Assembly (NCBI GenBank): GCA_021234155.1
Contig: JAJEKV010000006.1
Coordinates: forward strand, 25,884,253 to 25,948,252
DNA length: 64,000 nucleotides
DNA from: Isoetes taiwanensis
Lineage: Eukaryota; Streptophyta; Lycopodiopsida; Isoetales; Isoetaceae
Direction of reading: 5' to 3'
Part shown: piece by piece, positions 9,373-20,833 of the stretch
Layout of the letters: each line of letters starts with the position of its first letter
Numbering within the stretch: the stretch's first letter is position 1
Notes under the pieces: generated by a model
Databases searched by the model: none
Seen by the model: only the letters and a program-made list of their open reading frames with translations
Told to the model about the DNA's origin: nothing
Position numbers and translations under genes: made by a program

Positions 9373-12300
9373 ATTTTGACCCCGCGACAGTAATCGTTCT
9401 GTAATTAATGTGAGCATTATGTAATAATTCTAAAGTGTCGTTGATGCTAAAATGGAGAAATCTTTTAACAGCACCCACAATACATATATCGGAATTTTCT
9501 CGGAATTATAATCAGGCCGTTCTATGCCAAGTATGGTGAACACCCAACTAAGGCTTTTGGAGAGTCTTAAATATCATACACGTTCATTTTCAAACCATGG
9601 ACATATCAGTAACGCTCAAATTATCTCCCCATCCAAGATATAGAAACCCATCCGGCTTTCAACATTGAAACCTTTCCAAATTTCCCTCCACTGAAAATAA
9701 AATATTTTTGGATAGACGTCTAAAATTTATTAGGGGTATTCAATGGATGCGGCTATTTCTGTGGAAGAGCTCTTTTTGGAAGAAAATTCCTGTTATTGTT
9801 CTTCATCCGGGGTTTTTAGGGTTGGATTGCCGGAGTAATCTTGTTTTGCTCCATCCCAAATGGATGGCGTCTAAGATCTACTTCGGCTCTTGCTCCGGGC
9901 TGCTTCAAAACCATCGAATTCAGCTGTTCTGCTTCAAAAATTCAAAGAATACTTGTCCACTATGATCCCATTTAGAATGATCACGAATAGGTACAACAAA
10001 AAACATATTTTTTTTTCCATTTGATCCATTAATGATTCTTTTCGTTCACAGGCCCTCCTTAGCTTTGGACAAATTTTGTGAAAAAAATCCCTTGATAACG
10101 CCCTTCGGAATGCAGAGTCTTTGCAGCATCAAGAGGTTTTTATCACAAGAGAAGACGCATATCAACTTCTTCGTGCATGTGAAAAGCAAAAGGATGCAAG
10201 CTGTGCGAGTGGATCATCTTATAGTTTTCTCTTAATACAAGTTTTTCTTATATGTTTCTCTTAGTTTTCTGGATTTTCTGGTGGACTATGATGCCCTCTT
10301 TTCTGATTCATTCGTCTACTTTTGACTGTTATCTACTTTTGGTTTTTCTTAGGTCTCGATGGCTGGCGCTGACAGAGATATGATTTAGCCCCTTATGCAT
10401 TTCCTTATGCGAGCCCAACTGATTGTTTATAGCCATGGTGAGGTTCTTCTGGTCTCGCATACCAATACGGCTCAAGCTTGGGCGCATGAGGCCTCAGATA
10501 AGTGTAAGAGTTTTTATTGTTGTCTTTGCAACTCCCGCAACTGCGGAAATTTCTTTCATCGATTTCTTATTCTTTGATCGCAGAGGAACCATATGAATTG
10601 CAGCTGCAGAAATCGAAATGGGGCATTTTTTGCAGTACCATCACCATGGGCAGGTTGGAAAATTTCTTTCTTTGATTAAATTTGCTGCTTGAAGTTCAAT
10701 GATGATGGTGGTTATGGCAGAGAACCGTGATGTTCTTGATGTGGCAAATTTCTGATTATGGACTGCCAGAGGACAAATTCCTGTTTGCATGTTTCAATCA
10801 GCTTATGCAAGATGCATCCTGAGATATTTAATACAAGGTATGTGTTTCTGTTGCTCCCATGGAAGGTACTGCTATTTTTCAAGTCTTGTATTCAAGCCTT
10901 AGGGATGCTTTTGTTGCATTTGCATTCTCTTTTACGACAAAATGACAGGCAAATGCATAGACAGCGTATATGCTATGCTGTTCATCATCTATTTCCTTCA
11001 TATGTTTATTGCCAAATTCCCTGATGTTCTTACTTCCTGTGACAACGTTCTACACGTTCTAACAAAGGTAGATAAACTTGCAGATAGACAAAGGCATATT
11101 ATTATTTGCTACCTGATTGGCATATAAGGGTCAGTGTTTTTGCATAGTTCTGCAATCCTTTCCAGGCAGCCTGCAAAATATGTGCAATACAGGCGAGATT
11201 TTGACTTTTAAAATAAATTCATCCTTACATGGAGCTGCCCGAACAAGGTAGAGACATCAGTATGGATCCATTTTGTACCATCTTATGAGGTAATCATGGT
11301 TGTTCAATGGCTATCATTTGTAGTTCATCTCATGATGCTCGTGGGTTTATTCAATATCTTGGCTTGCCAAAGACCACAAATACATGTATAGCGCGTAATG
11401 AGAAGGTACATGGTAACATCTGCACTGTGCAGGATGTTAGTCTGCCTACTACATTTGTTTTTGCTTACAAGCTCGTATTTTCTTATTCGAGTTATCCATA
11501 TTAAAGGCAATACATTGCATTCGGAGTTTAAACATCAATGGTTCTACCTTATTATCCTTTTGCTTCGTATATTTTGGAAGGCAATTTTTTGCTTTTTTTA
11601 ATTCTTTTGCATGGTGAGAATCATTGTGGAAAAGAATAAAAGAAAAAAACATCATGGAGACCATCAAATGTTTATTTGGAATTTGTAAGCATAACAGATG
11701 CCAGCATGCCTTTGAGAAAATTCTTGCCAAGCATTATGTTATCATTTTAAGGTCCTGTACAATAGCAGTTGCATTGGGACAAGAGAAATGAATCCACACT
11801 AGTGCATCAATAAGGTCACGTAAGCAAAACCACTATGAATTATTAGCTAGCTATTATGGTCATGTCTTTATGCAACTTTTCTTTGTTGATATTAGTTACA
11901 ATGAGAGCTAAGATAAACCACAATGAATGTCGCGTTGGAAAGCCATAGGCATAAACTGAATCATGCAATTTTATCATGTTATTGTGGAGAAAAGTATGTA
12001 TAAACCAAGTAAATAAACTATCATGAGAAAGGATCATAATTAGCATATATAAGCTATACCCTGCACCTTTAACAACTTAAATGTGTTTGATCTACAAGCC
12101 TCAATCTAAAGGCCACAAAGATATGTGAAACTTAAAATTATCTTTTGTTGCAGGATCCTTATAAACTGCCCTAACCCGTGTGTTAATCACAAGTAAAAAA
12201 AAAAAAACTTCGTAATGTTCTGGCAGTCATGCATCTAAGAAGCCAGATGCATGGCACCAGCATGCCACCAAGTTGGCCATTCCTTTAAACTTTAAAAGTT

Positions 12301-12611
12301 GGATACCAAAGTGGCTTCTTGGGGAACATGAACAAGTGGGTCAACTCTCAACCTCCATCAGGACTATGCTACCATACATATCGAACTTGTCATAGTGATA
12401 ATGGATCTTTGGTCCCTCCAGACGTGCTTTTGGATCTTACTATCAATGTATCTATCTCTAGACGAATCCCATATTGTCCTATTCGGGACACATCTCTCCC
12501 GTGAGGTCTTTATACATGTTCATGAGTTGTCTATATGAAGAATGTGTGAGTTGTCTATATGAGAATATACTTTCTTCGAGTAAAGTGTCTTTGAGAAGTT
12601 GTTGATTTGAT
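9373..12611. other. Intergenic, exon-like scraps only
   Basis: No gene is recognised. Several short stretches look coding but cannot be joined: near 10090-10210 a frame reads REDAYQLLRACEKQKDA just after a TTTCGTTCACAG acceptor-like site; near 10590 EEPYELQLQKSKWGIF; near 10730 MWQISDYGLPEDKFLFACF. They are all on the plus strand and separated by intron-like AT-rich sequence, so a decayed multi-exon gene is possible. From about 11200 to 12600 I see nothing beyond AT-rich sequence, an A-tract at 12197-12210 and a short duplicated GAGTTGTCTATATGA word near 12523-12565. Confidence 0.35.
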
Positions 12612-13357
12612 GTATATAAAGAATTTAATATTTTTTTTGAAGCAACAGTACTTATCATCTTCAATCTTGTTGCATATTTTGCATATTCTTCTCATTAACA
12701 ACCTTATCATCTTTATAGGGATCGACAACTATATGCTTTTGTCCCCTACCTAATTCATAGTTCTTGTAACAAGAAGGGAAAAGTCCCCTTGATGGTAAAC
12801 TCTTACTTAATACTATTCCTTGTGTTCATATGTAACATGAAAGCAAAGTGCATAAGGAATTACGCTGGCAAATGCTTTTTTCAAGATTTTGATTGAAAGA
12901 AAAAGTTTTAGTAAAGAAAGTCAATTTTTTGGCACTCTATTGGAGCCAAGTGGCAAAATGTAAACCCTAACACATGAAATTACAACCTAGGCCAATTTTG
13001 GCTCCACCAAACCGATTTCACTTAGCGTTCACAACTCAAATTTGAAGATCGTCTTGGGCAAAGATGGCTTGCGATGCACCCAAACAACACTTGTGCATCG
13101 GAGGAGGAGCATCTACTCCAAAATGCCGAAGTGATAAAAAGACCTCGGGACCGGAGACAGTTCTTCAGGCGGGGTATTTTGAGTAGATTCATAGGCGCCT
13201 CATCCGAAGTTAAACATCTAGATAAGTTAGTATGTTGTACTTCTAATAGAGCCATTCTAGAATCCATAGATCTGATTACGAACTCTAATTGTGAGTTAGA
13301 TGCATATGATTAAGAATAGTTGTTATTCGTGTGTTATTTATTATTTTATATTGATAT

Positions 13358-13802
13358 ATGATGTTGGTTGATCTCATGCTTGCACCTCTTGTGTATTGGG
13401 AAGAAGGGTGGAAACCTAGTATCCATTACTTAGATGACGCTCCTAGTTTAGACCCATTAGTTCCCATTATATGCGGCTTGTGCATAGATGTGATGCCCCA
13501 TGATGATATACGATATAAATACATATATTATACTACCATAGATAAGTTGTCTAAACAGGTTCATTTTCTTCTGTGTAAGTCAAATATGACTGCACCACAA
13601 GCAAGCACGATTTTCTTGAAGGAGATATTTAGGATTTATGGAATGCCAAATGCAATCATAACGGATAGGGATCCATTATTTTGCAGTCGGTTTTGGTCGA
13701 GACTCATGAAAAATCTAGGCATGAGTTTAAAGTTCTCCGCAGCCTATCACCCTCAGATGGATGGCCAGACTGAGGTAGATGTCGTCATACCATGCCATAA
13801 AG
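13358..13802 (+). pseudogene. Ty3-type integrase core remnant
   Basis: The frame carries TTIDKLSKQVHFL, the middle of an integrase catalytic core with I-T-D-R-D-P-L-F (second catalytic Asp) and SAAYHPQMDGQTEV (around the third catalytic residue, here Glu in QTEV). The first Asp region is replaced by an unrelated N-terminal stretch, and the frame runs straight into the LTR at 13803, so the C-terminal domain is absent. The copy at 55560-55990 on the minus strand shares the same junction, so the deletion predates the split of the two copies. Confidence 0.75.
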
Positions 13803-15018
13803 TGTTATACCTTGGGATACAACCCTTGGAGACCATTATATCATACATGTCCATCTAGATATATGAATATTACCCATGTTTCCACGTGGCAACACCCTAG
13901 TGAGCCCTATGGCCCATTAGATCCTAGCCCTAAAAGCATGGTCCGAAAAAGGGCGGGCCCTCTAAAATTTTCCTTTTAGGATCCTAGCCTTGGGGTATGC
14001 ATTTGGACCAGCTTGTCATATTCCACCTTATCGCAGCCATCAAGCTTGAATCTTGAGCTCCCTTCTCAAGATTCGACTATGACGGACAACATGGATGCCT
14101 TCCATGTGTAGAAACCAGGAGAAGGGTCCGATAAGTGTTGATTATGATAGCCAATGCATGCTTCTCGATAGATAGTAGGCCAGATTTGTATCTGTTCTTG
14201 GCCCTAAACGACCTCTAGAGCCCAAGAACCCTAATGATATCCAATCTAAAACAACCCCTAATCATGTAGGATTAGAGCAGATGGGTTAGATTTACATTTG
14301 TATATTTGGATTCATTATGACGATGTGGTTACACTGTGCGCCCCTCTTGTGTATTGGGAAGGGGGTCAGAGAGCCACAACCTTCTTAGTTGATGATCCTA
14401 TATTAACCTCATTAATTTCCAATGCGACCTATGCATAAGAGCCCCCCTAGCTATGGGTGGCAAGAATAGACTGGCTTATAAGGAAGGCTTCTCCAGTTAC
14501 AATTGACTCCCTTACATGTAGAGTCTACTGGGGGGACGATGTGAGCTATGCCTAATACTTTACCGCCGCGTGTAGGTAAGGTATGGGCTTGACACCTCGT
14601 ATGTGGTGCATTGCCTCAGGGGTGTTCAAGTCATGTACGAGCAGTATTGTTGTTAGGTATGTCTAGTACAGTACGGGTAACACATTCACCAATGCTAGGT
14701 GGTGGCCATCCAGTATTGGAGTTCATGCAATAGGGCACTATATATAGAGATCTTTGAGGATGACAAAACGATTCTGCTCCAACACCAGTTATGAGCTTCT
14801 CTTGTCCTTAGCTCTTGCTTCTTGCTCCTGCTTTAGTCTTGCCCATGTCTTCGTGTTCTTGCTTTTGACCTTGTGAATGGTCTCGAGCCTTCTTGCTAAT
14901 ATGTTCTTGATTTGCTCTTCAGGCCATTGTACATATAATTCACGTATAGTACATCGATTCTAGTTTACATTCCTATTTCTCTTACACATTCTTATATCTA
15001 GCTCGTAGGCTCGTGACA
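13803..15018 (+). repeat. LTR of copy A
   Basis: Begins TGTTATACCTTGGGATAC and ends GGCTCGTGACA, followed by GTTTGAAGCGGAATCC, which would be the primer-binding region but does not closely match a standard tRNA primer site by eye. About 1.2 kb. The matching LTR of copy B is 54381-55545 on the minus strand, and a shortened version is at 53042-53460. Confidence 0.65.
14738..14747 (+). promoter_or_regulatory. TATA box of the copy A LTR
   Basis: CTATATATAG lies in the last quarter of the LTR, where an LTR promoter is expected. The short LTR of copy B keeps it (near 53312-53321), while the longer LTR of copy B has lost it (GATATAGTG near 54647-54655). Confidence 0.55.
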
Positions 15019-15073
15019 GTTTGAAGCGGAATCCTTTATTCGGTTTGAGCCAGCCCGAGAATTATTTTCCATC

Positions 15074-15433
15074 ATGGAAATACAATTGGCGAATATTATG
15101 CAAGAGGTAGAGAAGATTGTAGCATCGTTCTATCAGCACTATTCCGAGTTGAAGAGGAATGTTGAGCAACTTGATAATGAGCAGAGAGAAGTGCATTTGG
15201 ATGGTCATCTAGAAGTTTTACATCGAATTCAAAATTCTATTTTAGCTCTTGACTTGCTTCTAGTTTTGGTTTCAATTCCATCCCAAGTTTTTGCTGCTTC
15301 CACTGCTAATCCTAATTCTGCTTTTATTCATCATCCGCCTCGTGCTCTTGTTCTTGCACCTATCCTAGCTCTAAATTCAACCTCAAGCTTTGATTCTACC
15401 TTTAGTATGCCTTTGTTTCTGATGCTCTTCTAG
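15074..15433 (+). pseudogene. Gag-leader-like open frame
   Basis: It starts with MEIQLANIMQEVEKIV about 55 bp after the LTR and reads through a short helical segment (SELKRNVEQLDNEQREV), then a Ser/Pro/Ala-rich stretch, ending at a stop at 15431-15433. Related open sequence continues out of frame to about 15830. No zinc knuckle or protease is seen. It resembles the start of gag in a non-autonomous LTR element. The reverse-oriented copy lies at 53560-54370. It contains or is followed by two near-identical 60-bp blocks (15723 and 15787) encoding ANFWV..DPGGKNFMPH. Confidence 0.45.
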
Positions 15434-15973
15434 TTTACATCCCCGCTTTGATATAGTTCTTTGTCCTAATCCTGAGTGTGCACTTGCTTCTATGCATACT
15501 TCTGTTCCAGTTCTTGAGTATACTCATGCCTCTGATCCTCCACATGATCTAGATCCCGCTCCCATGCTAGATCCTACAATTTGAGTTCCAATATCAATCT
15601 CCAGTTATGTTTCAGATCTTACCCTTGCGTTAGACCTTGCCCCATATCTAGATTGCATTTCAGACAAAGATCTTGATATTGGTTCAACTCCTCATCTACA
15701 TGTTAGCTTTCCTTGTACGTATGCCAATTTTTGGGTGCTTGATCCTGGGGGTAAGAATTTTATGCCTCATTGGAGGGGAAGCCATGCCAATTTTTGGGTG
15801 TTCGATCCAGGGGGTAAGAATTTTATGCCTCACATCATCATTGGAGTGGAAGTCATCATCATTTGTATAAATATAAATATCCATGTATTTTTCATAGATT
15901 TTATCAAATGTTTATTCTTCTTAAGATTTAGATTGATACAACGTTTATGATATTTAGAAAGCATTTAATTGAA

Positions 15974-16330
15974 GGGTGCCTGAACCCAATACATCTAATC
16001 CTCTCCATTTGGAATGGAGTCAGCCAGTACCTTATTCATGCAACCCTTCAAATCATTTGTAATCTATGAAAATTGAAACTTCTATTCTAGGGTGCCCCGA
16101 ACGCGATATATCTAGTTTTCTCCATTTGGGATGGAGTCACCAAATTACCTTATTCACGCAACCCTTCAAATCATTTGTAATCTATGAAGATTGAAACTTC
16201 TATTCTAGGGTGCATAAACCCGATACATCTTGTCCTCTCCATTTGGGATGGAGCCGCTGCACCTTGATCATGCATCCCTCAAGTTTTTAACATACTTTGA
16301 AGATCTAATCTATTAGCATTTGGAGGCGTT
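15974..16330 (+). repeat. Three-copy tandem repeat, period 116-118 bp
   Basis: Copies begin at 15974, 16090 and 16208 with GGGTGC, followed by a CATTTGG(G)ATGGAGTC block and CAACCCTTCAAATCATTTG. The third copy is truncated and diverged. It directly follows the copy A element. Confidence 0.75.
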
Positions 16331-16832
16331 TAACTCCAAAACCACAAAGATTAACAAATAGCAAAGATCCTACTTTATGAAGATAGACAAAACCCACGAG
16401 CCCAAAAACTCCGAAGGGAATGGGACAAAATAACAATGGAATGGAAAAATGAACCGAAGCGTTCCCGCCATATAATTGACGCCGTTCATCGACGCTCGAC
16501 GTTGTTCAACGGCGACAAAGCCGATATGGCTTGACACCCGAGGCATGCCACGCCACTCGAGGGCATCGGATGCCCCGCGGATGCCCATAACGCCGTTAAA
16601 CAACGCCGGCCGTCGTTGAACGACATACTGTGCTTGTTTAATTTGTAGAAACTTGCTAGTTGGTTTTATATCTATAAGAAGTTGTACGTAACAATTCTAG
16701 CACGTTCCCCATAAAAAACATAGGATAAACAAGATACATAAACAAAACAATACAAAATACATAAACAAACTTATTGTTTCCATTAATAAAAAAGCTTATA
16801 CATCATTTATGTCCATCCTGAGGATGTGACAA

Positions 16833-17092
16833 CTACCAGCAACCACTTGCATCATTATCTGCACCATGATGCTGGTTTTGTCTTGCATTGGCTCGATGAG
16901 TTATGCTACCAGTCGTTCTCCGCAGAACGCCGGATGTTAGTGAAATGAGAAGCTCCCTTTCATTCATCTTTGCCATGAGGGTGAAGGGAGGGTTCTCAGC
17001 TGAAAGCATTTGATCACTGGAGGCGGGAGAAACAGGGGGATTGCTGGAGGTGGCCTTGGAGGAGGAGGAGGAGAAGGAGGATTACTATTACA
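16833..17092 (-). pseudogene. C-terminal transposase-like fragment
   Basis: The minus strand encodes a Ser/Pro-rich stretch followed by SAENPPFTLMAKMNERELL and a short tail ending in a TAG at 16833. I cannot name the family from this alone; the position between two clusters of subterminal repeats suggests the 3' exon of the element's own gene. The plus strand of the same stretch is a GGAGGAGGAGGAG purine tract. Confidence 0.3.
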
Positions 17093-17217
17093 CCTAATAT
17101 ATCAACGCTAATGTGGTCTTCAAATTGCCGCACTATTATAGCAAGACGAAGTAGGGCAAGAACACTCAAAAGGAAAGAATAACACGAGCTACTGAGGGAT
17201 TAACTTATAAAGTGGTA

Positions 17218-17241
17218 TTAGGGTTAGGGTTAGGGTTAGGG
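17218..17241 (+). repeat. (TTAGGG)4 telomere-like block
   Basis: Four perfect TTAGGG units lie inside the repeat-dense element. The complement contains AACCCTAA, the core of plant telo-boxes. The usual plant telomere unit is TTTAGGG, so this is not simply a telomere remnant of the common plant type. Confidence 0.8.
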
Positions 17242-17487
17242 TTCATATTTGGCAGAAAAAATTTTGTATTCATCAGACACGTCATTCAACAAGGTTTAGA
17301 TCAGACACGTCTTTAAACGACGTTTCTTGTTACGTGCCATGACACCTGGCCCGCCAGCCTGGCGAGCCAGTAAGCCACGTGGGCAACCAGGGCACGTCAG
17401 ATGTCATTAAACGACGTAAAGCGGACGTGGCATGACACGCAGGCCTGCCAGTGTGGCAATAGCAGCAGGCCACGCAAGCAGTCGCGA

Positions 17488-17505
17488 CACGTGTCATGAC
17501 ACGTG
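17488..17505. other. Perfect 18-bp palindrome with two G-box cores
   Basis: CACGTGTCATGACACGTG reads the same on both strands and holds two CACGTG cores flanking TCATGA. It sits among the subterminal repeats, where transposase or host bZIP/bHLH factors could bind (inference). Confidence 0.75.
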
Positions 17506-17782
17506 GCCTGCCAGCTTGGCGAGCCATGACGTCCCGCGGGCACCCAGGGCACGTCAGATCAAATGGACGTCGTTTAACGATGTCTTACTGACGTGGCATG
17601 ACATGCAGGCCTGCTAGCTTGGCAACAGCAGCAGGCCACGCAAGCAGTTGCGACACGTCAGCTCTGCATGACGTCGTTTAACGAAGTTGACGTCGTTGAA
17701 AGACGTTGACGTCGTTTAAAGACGTAGTAACGTCGTTGATCAATGTTTGGACGTCGTTCAAGGTCGATGATCCCTTATAGTG

Positions 17783-18154
17783 AGTTAGGCATTCTTTTGT
17801 GCCACGAAGTAGTGTTGGTGGCCCATAGGTAGAACACATACATTATCCTTGTATTTTCCTACCAGTTAAGCAATTGTATATTGCAGCAGAGACATTACAT
17901 GAAGGCATTGAACTGATATACGGATTTTATGGTTAGGTATTATAATTCTGTATCAAATCCAGGATTGGCAGGGATGGTAGTCTTCCTGCAACAAGCATAC
18001 GAACTCTAGAAACCGCAAATATTGATGCAACTACAATATTGTAGAAGCTGTAAGGTGTCAGTTCAATGATATCTGCACTTTCAAGTGGTGGATGATCAAT
18101 CTTAAAAGCTTAGCTATTTTTCTTGGTTTTTCATGTGGAGCCAGGTAATATATA
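17783..18154. other. Intergenic, nothing recognised
   Basis: AT-rich sequence between the CACTA-like end and the 170-bp direct repeats; no domain or RNA gene seen. Confidence 0.4.
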
Positions 18155-18560
18155 AGGGAACTTTCTAGTTGGATGCATTGTAATGTAATCTCTACCAATC
18201 CATGGAATATCATATGCATATGGTTTGATTTGGATAAAGAAGCTTTACATAATATCTTAGAGAAACTTAGAACTTAGAGGCAATTTGTAATGGGAATCCT
18301 TCACATGGACTTATTTTAACACTAAGGGAACTTTCTAGTTGGATGCATGTAATCTCTACCGATCCATGGAATATCATATGCATTGGGATAAAGAGGGCGG
18401 GTAAAAGGTTTGTATTATTTAGTGACCAAAAGATAAAGAGGCTTTACTCAATATAATATCTTTTTATATAAATTGGTCTTAGAACTTTATCTTAGAATAT
18501 TACCATGTCCTTGATTTTTATTTTGGGAAAAAAATGAGAAAGTCCTTCAAGTATGGACTT
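18155..18560 (+). repeat. Direct repeat, period about 170 bp
   Basis: AGGGAACTTTCTAGTTGGA begins at 18155 and again at 18325, and the following 170 bp (ATCTCTACC, ATCCATGGAATATCATATGC, CACATGGACTTATTTTAACAC) is repeated with small indels. Partial third pieces of the TGGACTTATTTTAACAC block occur near 18554 and 18640. Confidence 0.7.
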
Positions 18561-18839
18561 ATTTTAACACAAAAGTGGTAACCCTAACATGCTTTTACCT
18601 GGTTTTACATAAATCTATCTTGGCAATTTGATGTCCTTCACATGGACTTATTTTAACACAAACAAATGGTAAAATGGTAATTATGTTGCTTCGAATGGTA
18701 TTATGTTGCTTCCACGATTCTTACAAAGATAGTTATAGTATCCGCGCCTTGAAGAGGTACTACTCCTAGAATCTTTTGGCTAGTTGTCTTCGAAAAGCCA
18801 AATTTCACGGGGAACATCACTAATGAGCAAAAGGGAACA

Positions 18840-20825
18840 ATACCCCAACAACTCTATGATCCTCAAGGGACACGAGCACTCATACCCCCACATGTAATGG
18901 TCCGATATTAGAAATCACAGAGGATGATGTTACCCGTGGTCCGCAAAGGCTTGGCCAATGGGAAAGCAACGGACCGGATGGTATGCGCGAGAGTTGCTCA
19001 AGTGGGCGGGGGAGCCTATGGTACCGGCCCCAACCACTATGTTCAACAGAGCGCCACAGAAGGATTCCCCAAGAAAGGACCACAAGCAGACTTGTCCCCA
19101 TTTACAAGGCGGGAGATCCACATAGTCCAACCAATTCCGAACAATCATGGTCCGTTCGGTGTTTGCCAAACCGCTAGTCGGCATTATTGAGCAACAGCTT
19201 GACCAGGTGGGCGTAAGCAACACGCGTCGAAAGCTCTCACACAAGCGGGGTTTCGACCCCGCATTCAACCATTGATCATATCTTCACATTGAGGACTTTG
19301 GTTGAGGATAGCGTAAACCGCCTACGGACCTCGATTGTTGTTTTGTTGACTTTCATGGGCTTTTGACACCGTGGCTCGGGGAAAAGTTATGGGAAAGATT
19401 GCGGCAACTAGGGTTCCCGTGGATATGCAAAATGCAAATATACAAAGTTGTACGAGTTGTACAGGCCGATGCGATGACGGAACAACCATTCACTAGCAAA
19501 GATTGGGGTCCGCCAGGATGTCCTCTTTCCCCAACATTGTTTGGTCTCAGACATTGACCAGTTGGAACACCGGCTCATGGACAATGGGGGTGGCGGGACC
19601 CAACTTTTGCATCACGTCGTCGACAACTCATCTATGCGTGACGATGTTGACCTCTTTAGCTCACACCCAGGGATATGCGCCTCACTTAGATGCTCGGATA
19701 CATTCTCGCCAGCCACGATTACATGACGCCAATCCGCCAAGACCAAGGTGGTCCTAATCTCATCCTCGCGCCATCCAAGGCCCCTTCATTCACTTATCGA
19801 GGGCAACAAGTGGAGGTGACACCCACCTACAAGTATCCGGGAGTGGAGTTTCCTTCTACACTATCTTTGGACACTTCCATAAGATTGCGGTAGCAAAGAG
19901 TCGAAAGCACTCTATGCAATGCAAAACAATAACCACAAGAGCAAAACTATATGATTGGGGGCATCGTGCACATCTGCTCGTGGTATTGGTAGAGCCAGTT
20001 CTTTTGTAACGAGTTGAAGTCCGGGGCCCAAAGTGGTGTCCCTTGCTACTTGAGCGACTTAGAACAAAAGTGTATAGGCCTTCTTAGCACGGGCACTCTG
20101 GAGTGAAATCCACGGTCCCATATCAAATTTTGTTGCAGGAGATGTTTTCGCCACTTCAAATGAAGCGGCCCTTGATAGACACATCGCCTATTTCCGGAAG
20201 GTGGTAAATATGGATGATGATCGCTCACCGCGACTTGGCTTATGCAAAGGGCAATGGGACCACAACGACTCAAGAATTGTTGGAAGGATAAAAGAGTGCA
20301 AGTGGCTAATTAGATGGAATGTCGAGAGCACATGTGCCTCCGGTAGAAACAGAGGCGATCGCGGATGGCCGAGATGTTACCTTGATGCTTGTTTCTCCAA
20401 AGAAGCTTTGGGATTCCGTGGCTCGAGCAAGTCAAAACCGCACATTACAGCGGCATATAAATCCCACATTAGAACGAGGCCCACAAATAAGCACCTACGC
20501 TCACATCCGCCCATGAAAAGCGCAGCATATCGCCTCCATTCGCGACAGTGCCCACCATCTCCGGATTGAGACAGTCGATGGATTGGGGAGCCACGTCGGG
20601 ATAGGGTTTGTCGGTCTTTGCCGGGCGGGGAGTCGTTGAGGATGAGTGTCACACTTTCCAGAGCTGCCCAGCATATGATCACATTCGGACACGCTATGCT
20701 CAGTTGATTAGACCTGATGAGCTGTTACACATGATACTGGGCACGACTTCGGTGCGCTCACTCGGATCATACATTCAGGAAGTACTGGATTTGAGGGCTC
20801 AGATATGCCCCCAGTCAACCATTTA
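18840..20825 (+). pseudogene. LINE reverse transcriptase remnant
   Basis: Read across frames, the segment holds the RT start (LANGKATD), VPIYKAGDPHSPTN, the GFDP and ALTQAGF-type region, G-C-P-L-S-P-T-L-F-G-L near 19520 and IDQLEHRLMDNGGGG near 19550, then VEVTPTYKYPGVEF near 19810. The C-terminal end is GVVEDECHTFQSCPAYDHI (20626-20680) with a stop at 20823. Frameshifts occur every 100-200 bp and the YADD box is not readable, so it is inactive. Confidence 0.8.
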
Positions 20826-20833
20826 ATTGATGT

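Larger units (their letters stand above)
12612..15870 (+). mobile_element. Ty3-type LTR element, copy A (rearranged)
   Basis: This stretch reappears in reverse orientation at 53042-56736, starting from ATGTATATAAAGAATTTAATA on one side and ending near the duplicated GGGGGTAAGAATTTTATGC block on the other. The order is internal sequence with an integrase remnant, an LTR (13803-15018), and then a gag-leader-like open frame. Integrase followed by LTR followed by a 5' leader is the order left by recombination between tandem or nested copies, or by a solo junction of two elements. No reverse transcriptase is present, so it cannot move on its own. Confidence 0.65.
16440..17782 (-). mobile_element. 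Probable CACTA-type DNA transposon end with subterminal repeats
   Basis: On the minus strand the right end reads CACTATAAGGGATCATCGAC, which fits a CACTA terminal inverted repeat, and the next 500 bp (17770 back to 17280) are packed with short repeats of ACGTCGTTTAACGACG type and GGCATGACACG...GGCCTGCCAG type, as expected for subterminal transposase-binding repeats. A second cluster of similar words lies at 16440-16620. A possible coding remnant lies between them on the minus strand. The left terminus is not found, so the element is incomplete or the assignment is wrong; a MULE with repeat-rich ends is the main alternative. Confidence 0.4.

Noticed and set aside
12319-12504. Possible small protein
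   Set aside because: No motif, no splice or promoter context, and the composition looks random.
17330-17617. Open frames with Ala/Thr/His-rich products
   Set aside because: Products of the subterminal repeats with their high GC content; both strands are open at once.
20377-20826. Minus-strand open frames over the LINE
   Set aside because: They are shadows of the plus-strand RT end, which ends in a recognisable Cys/His region.
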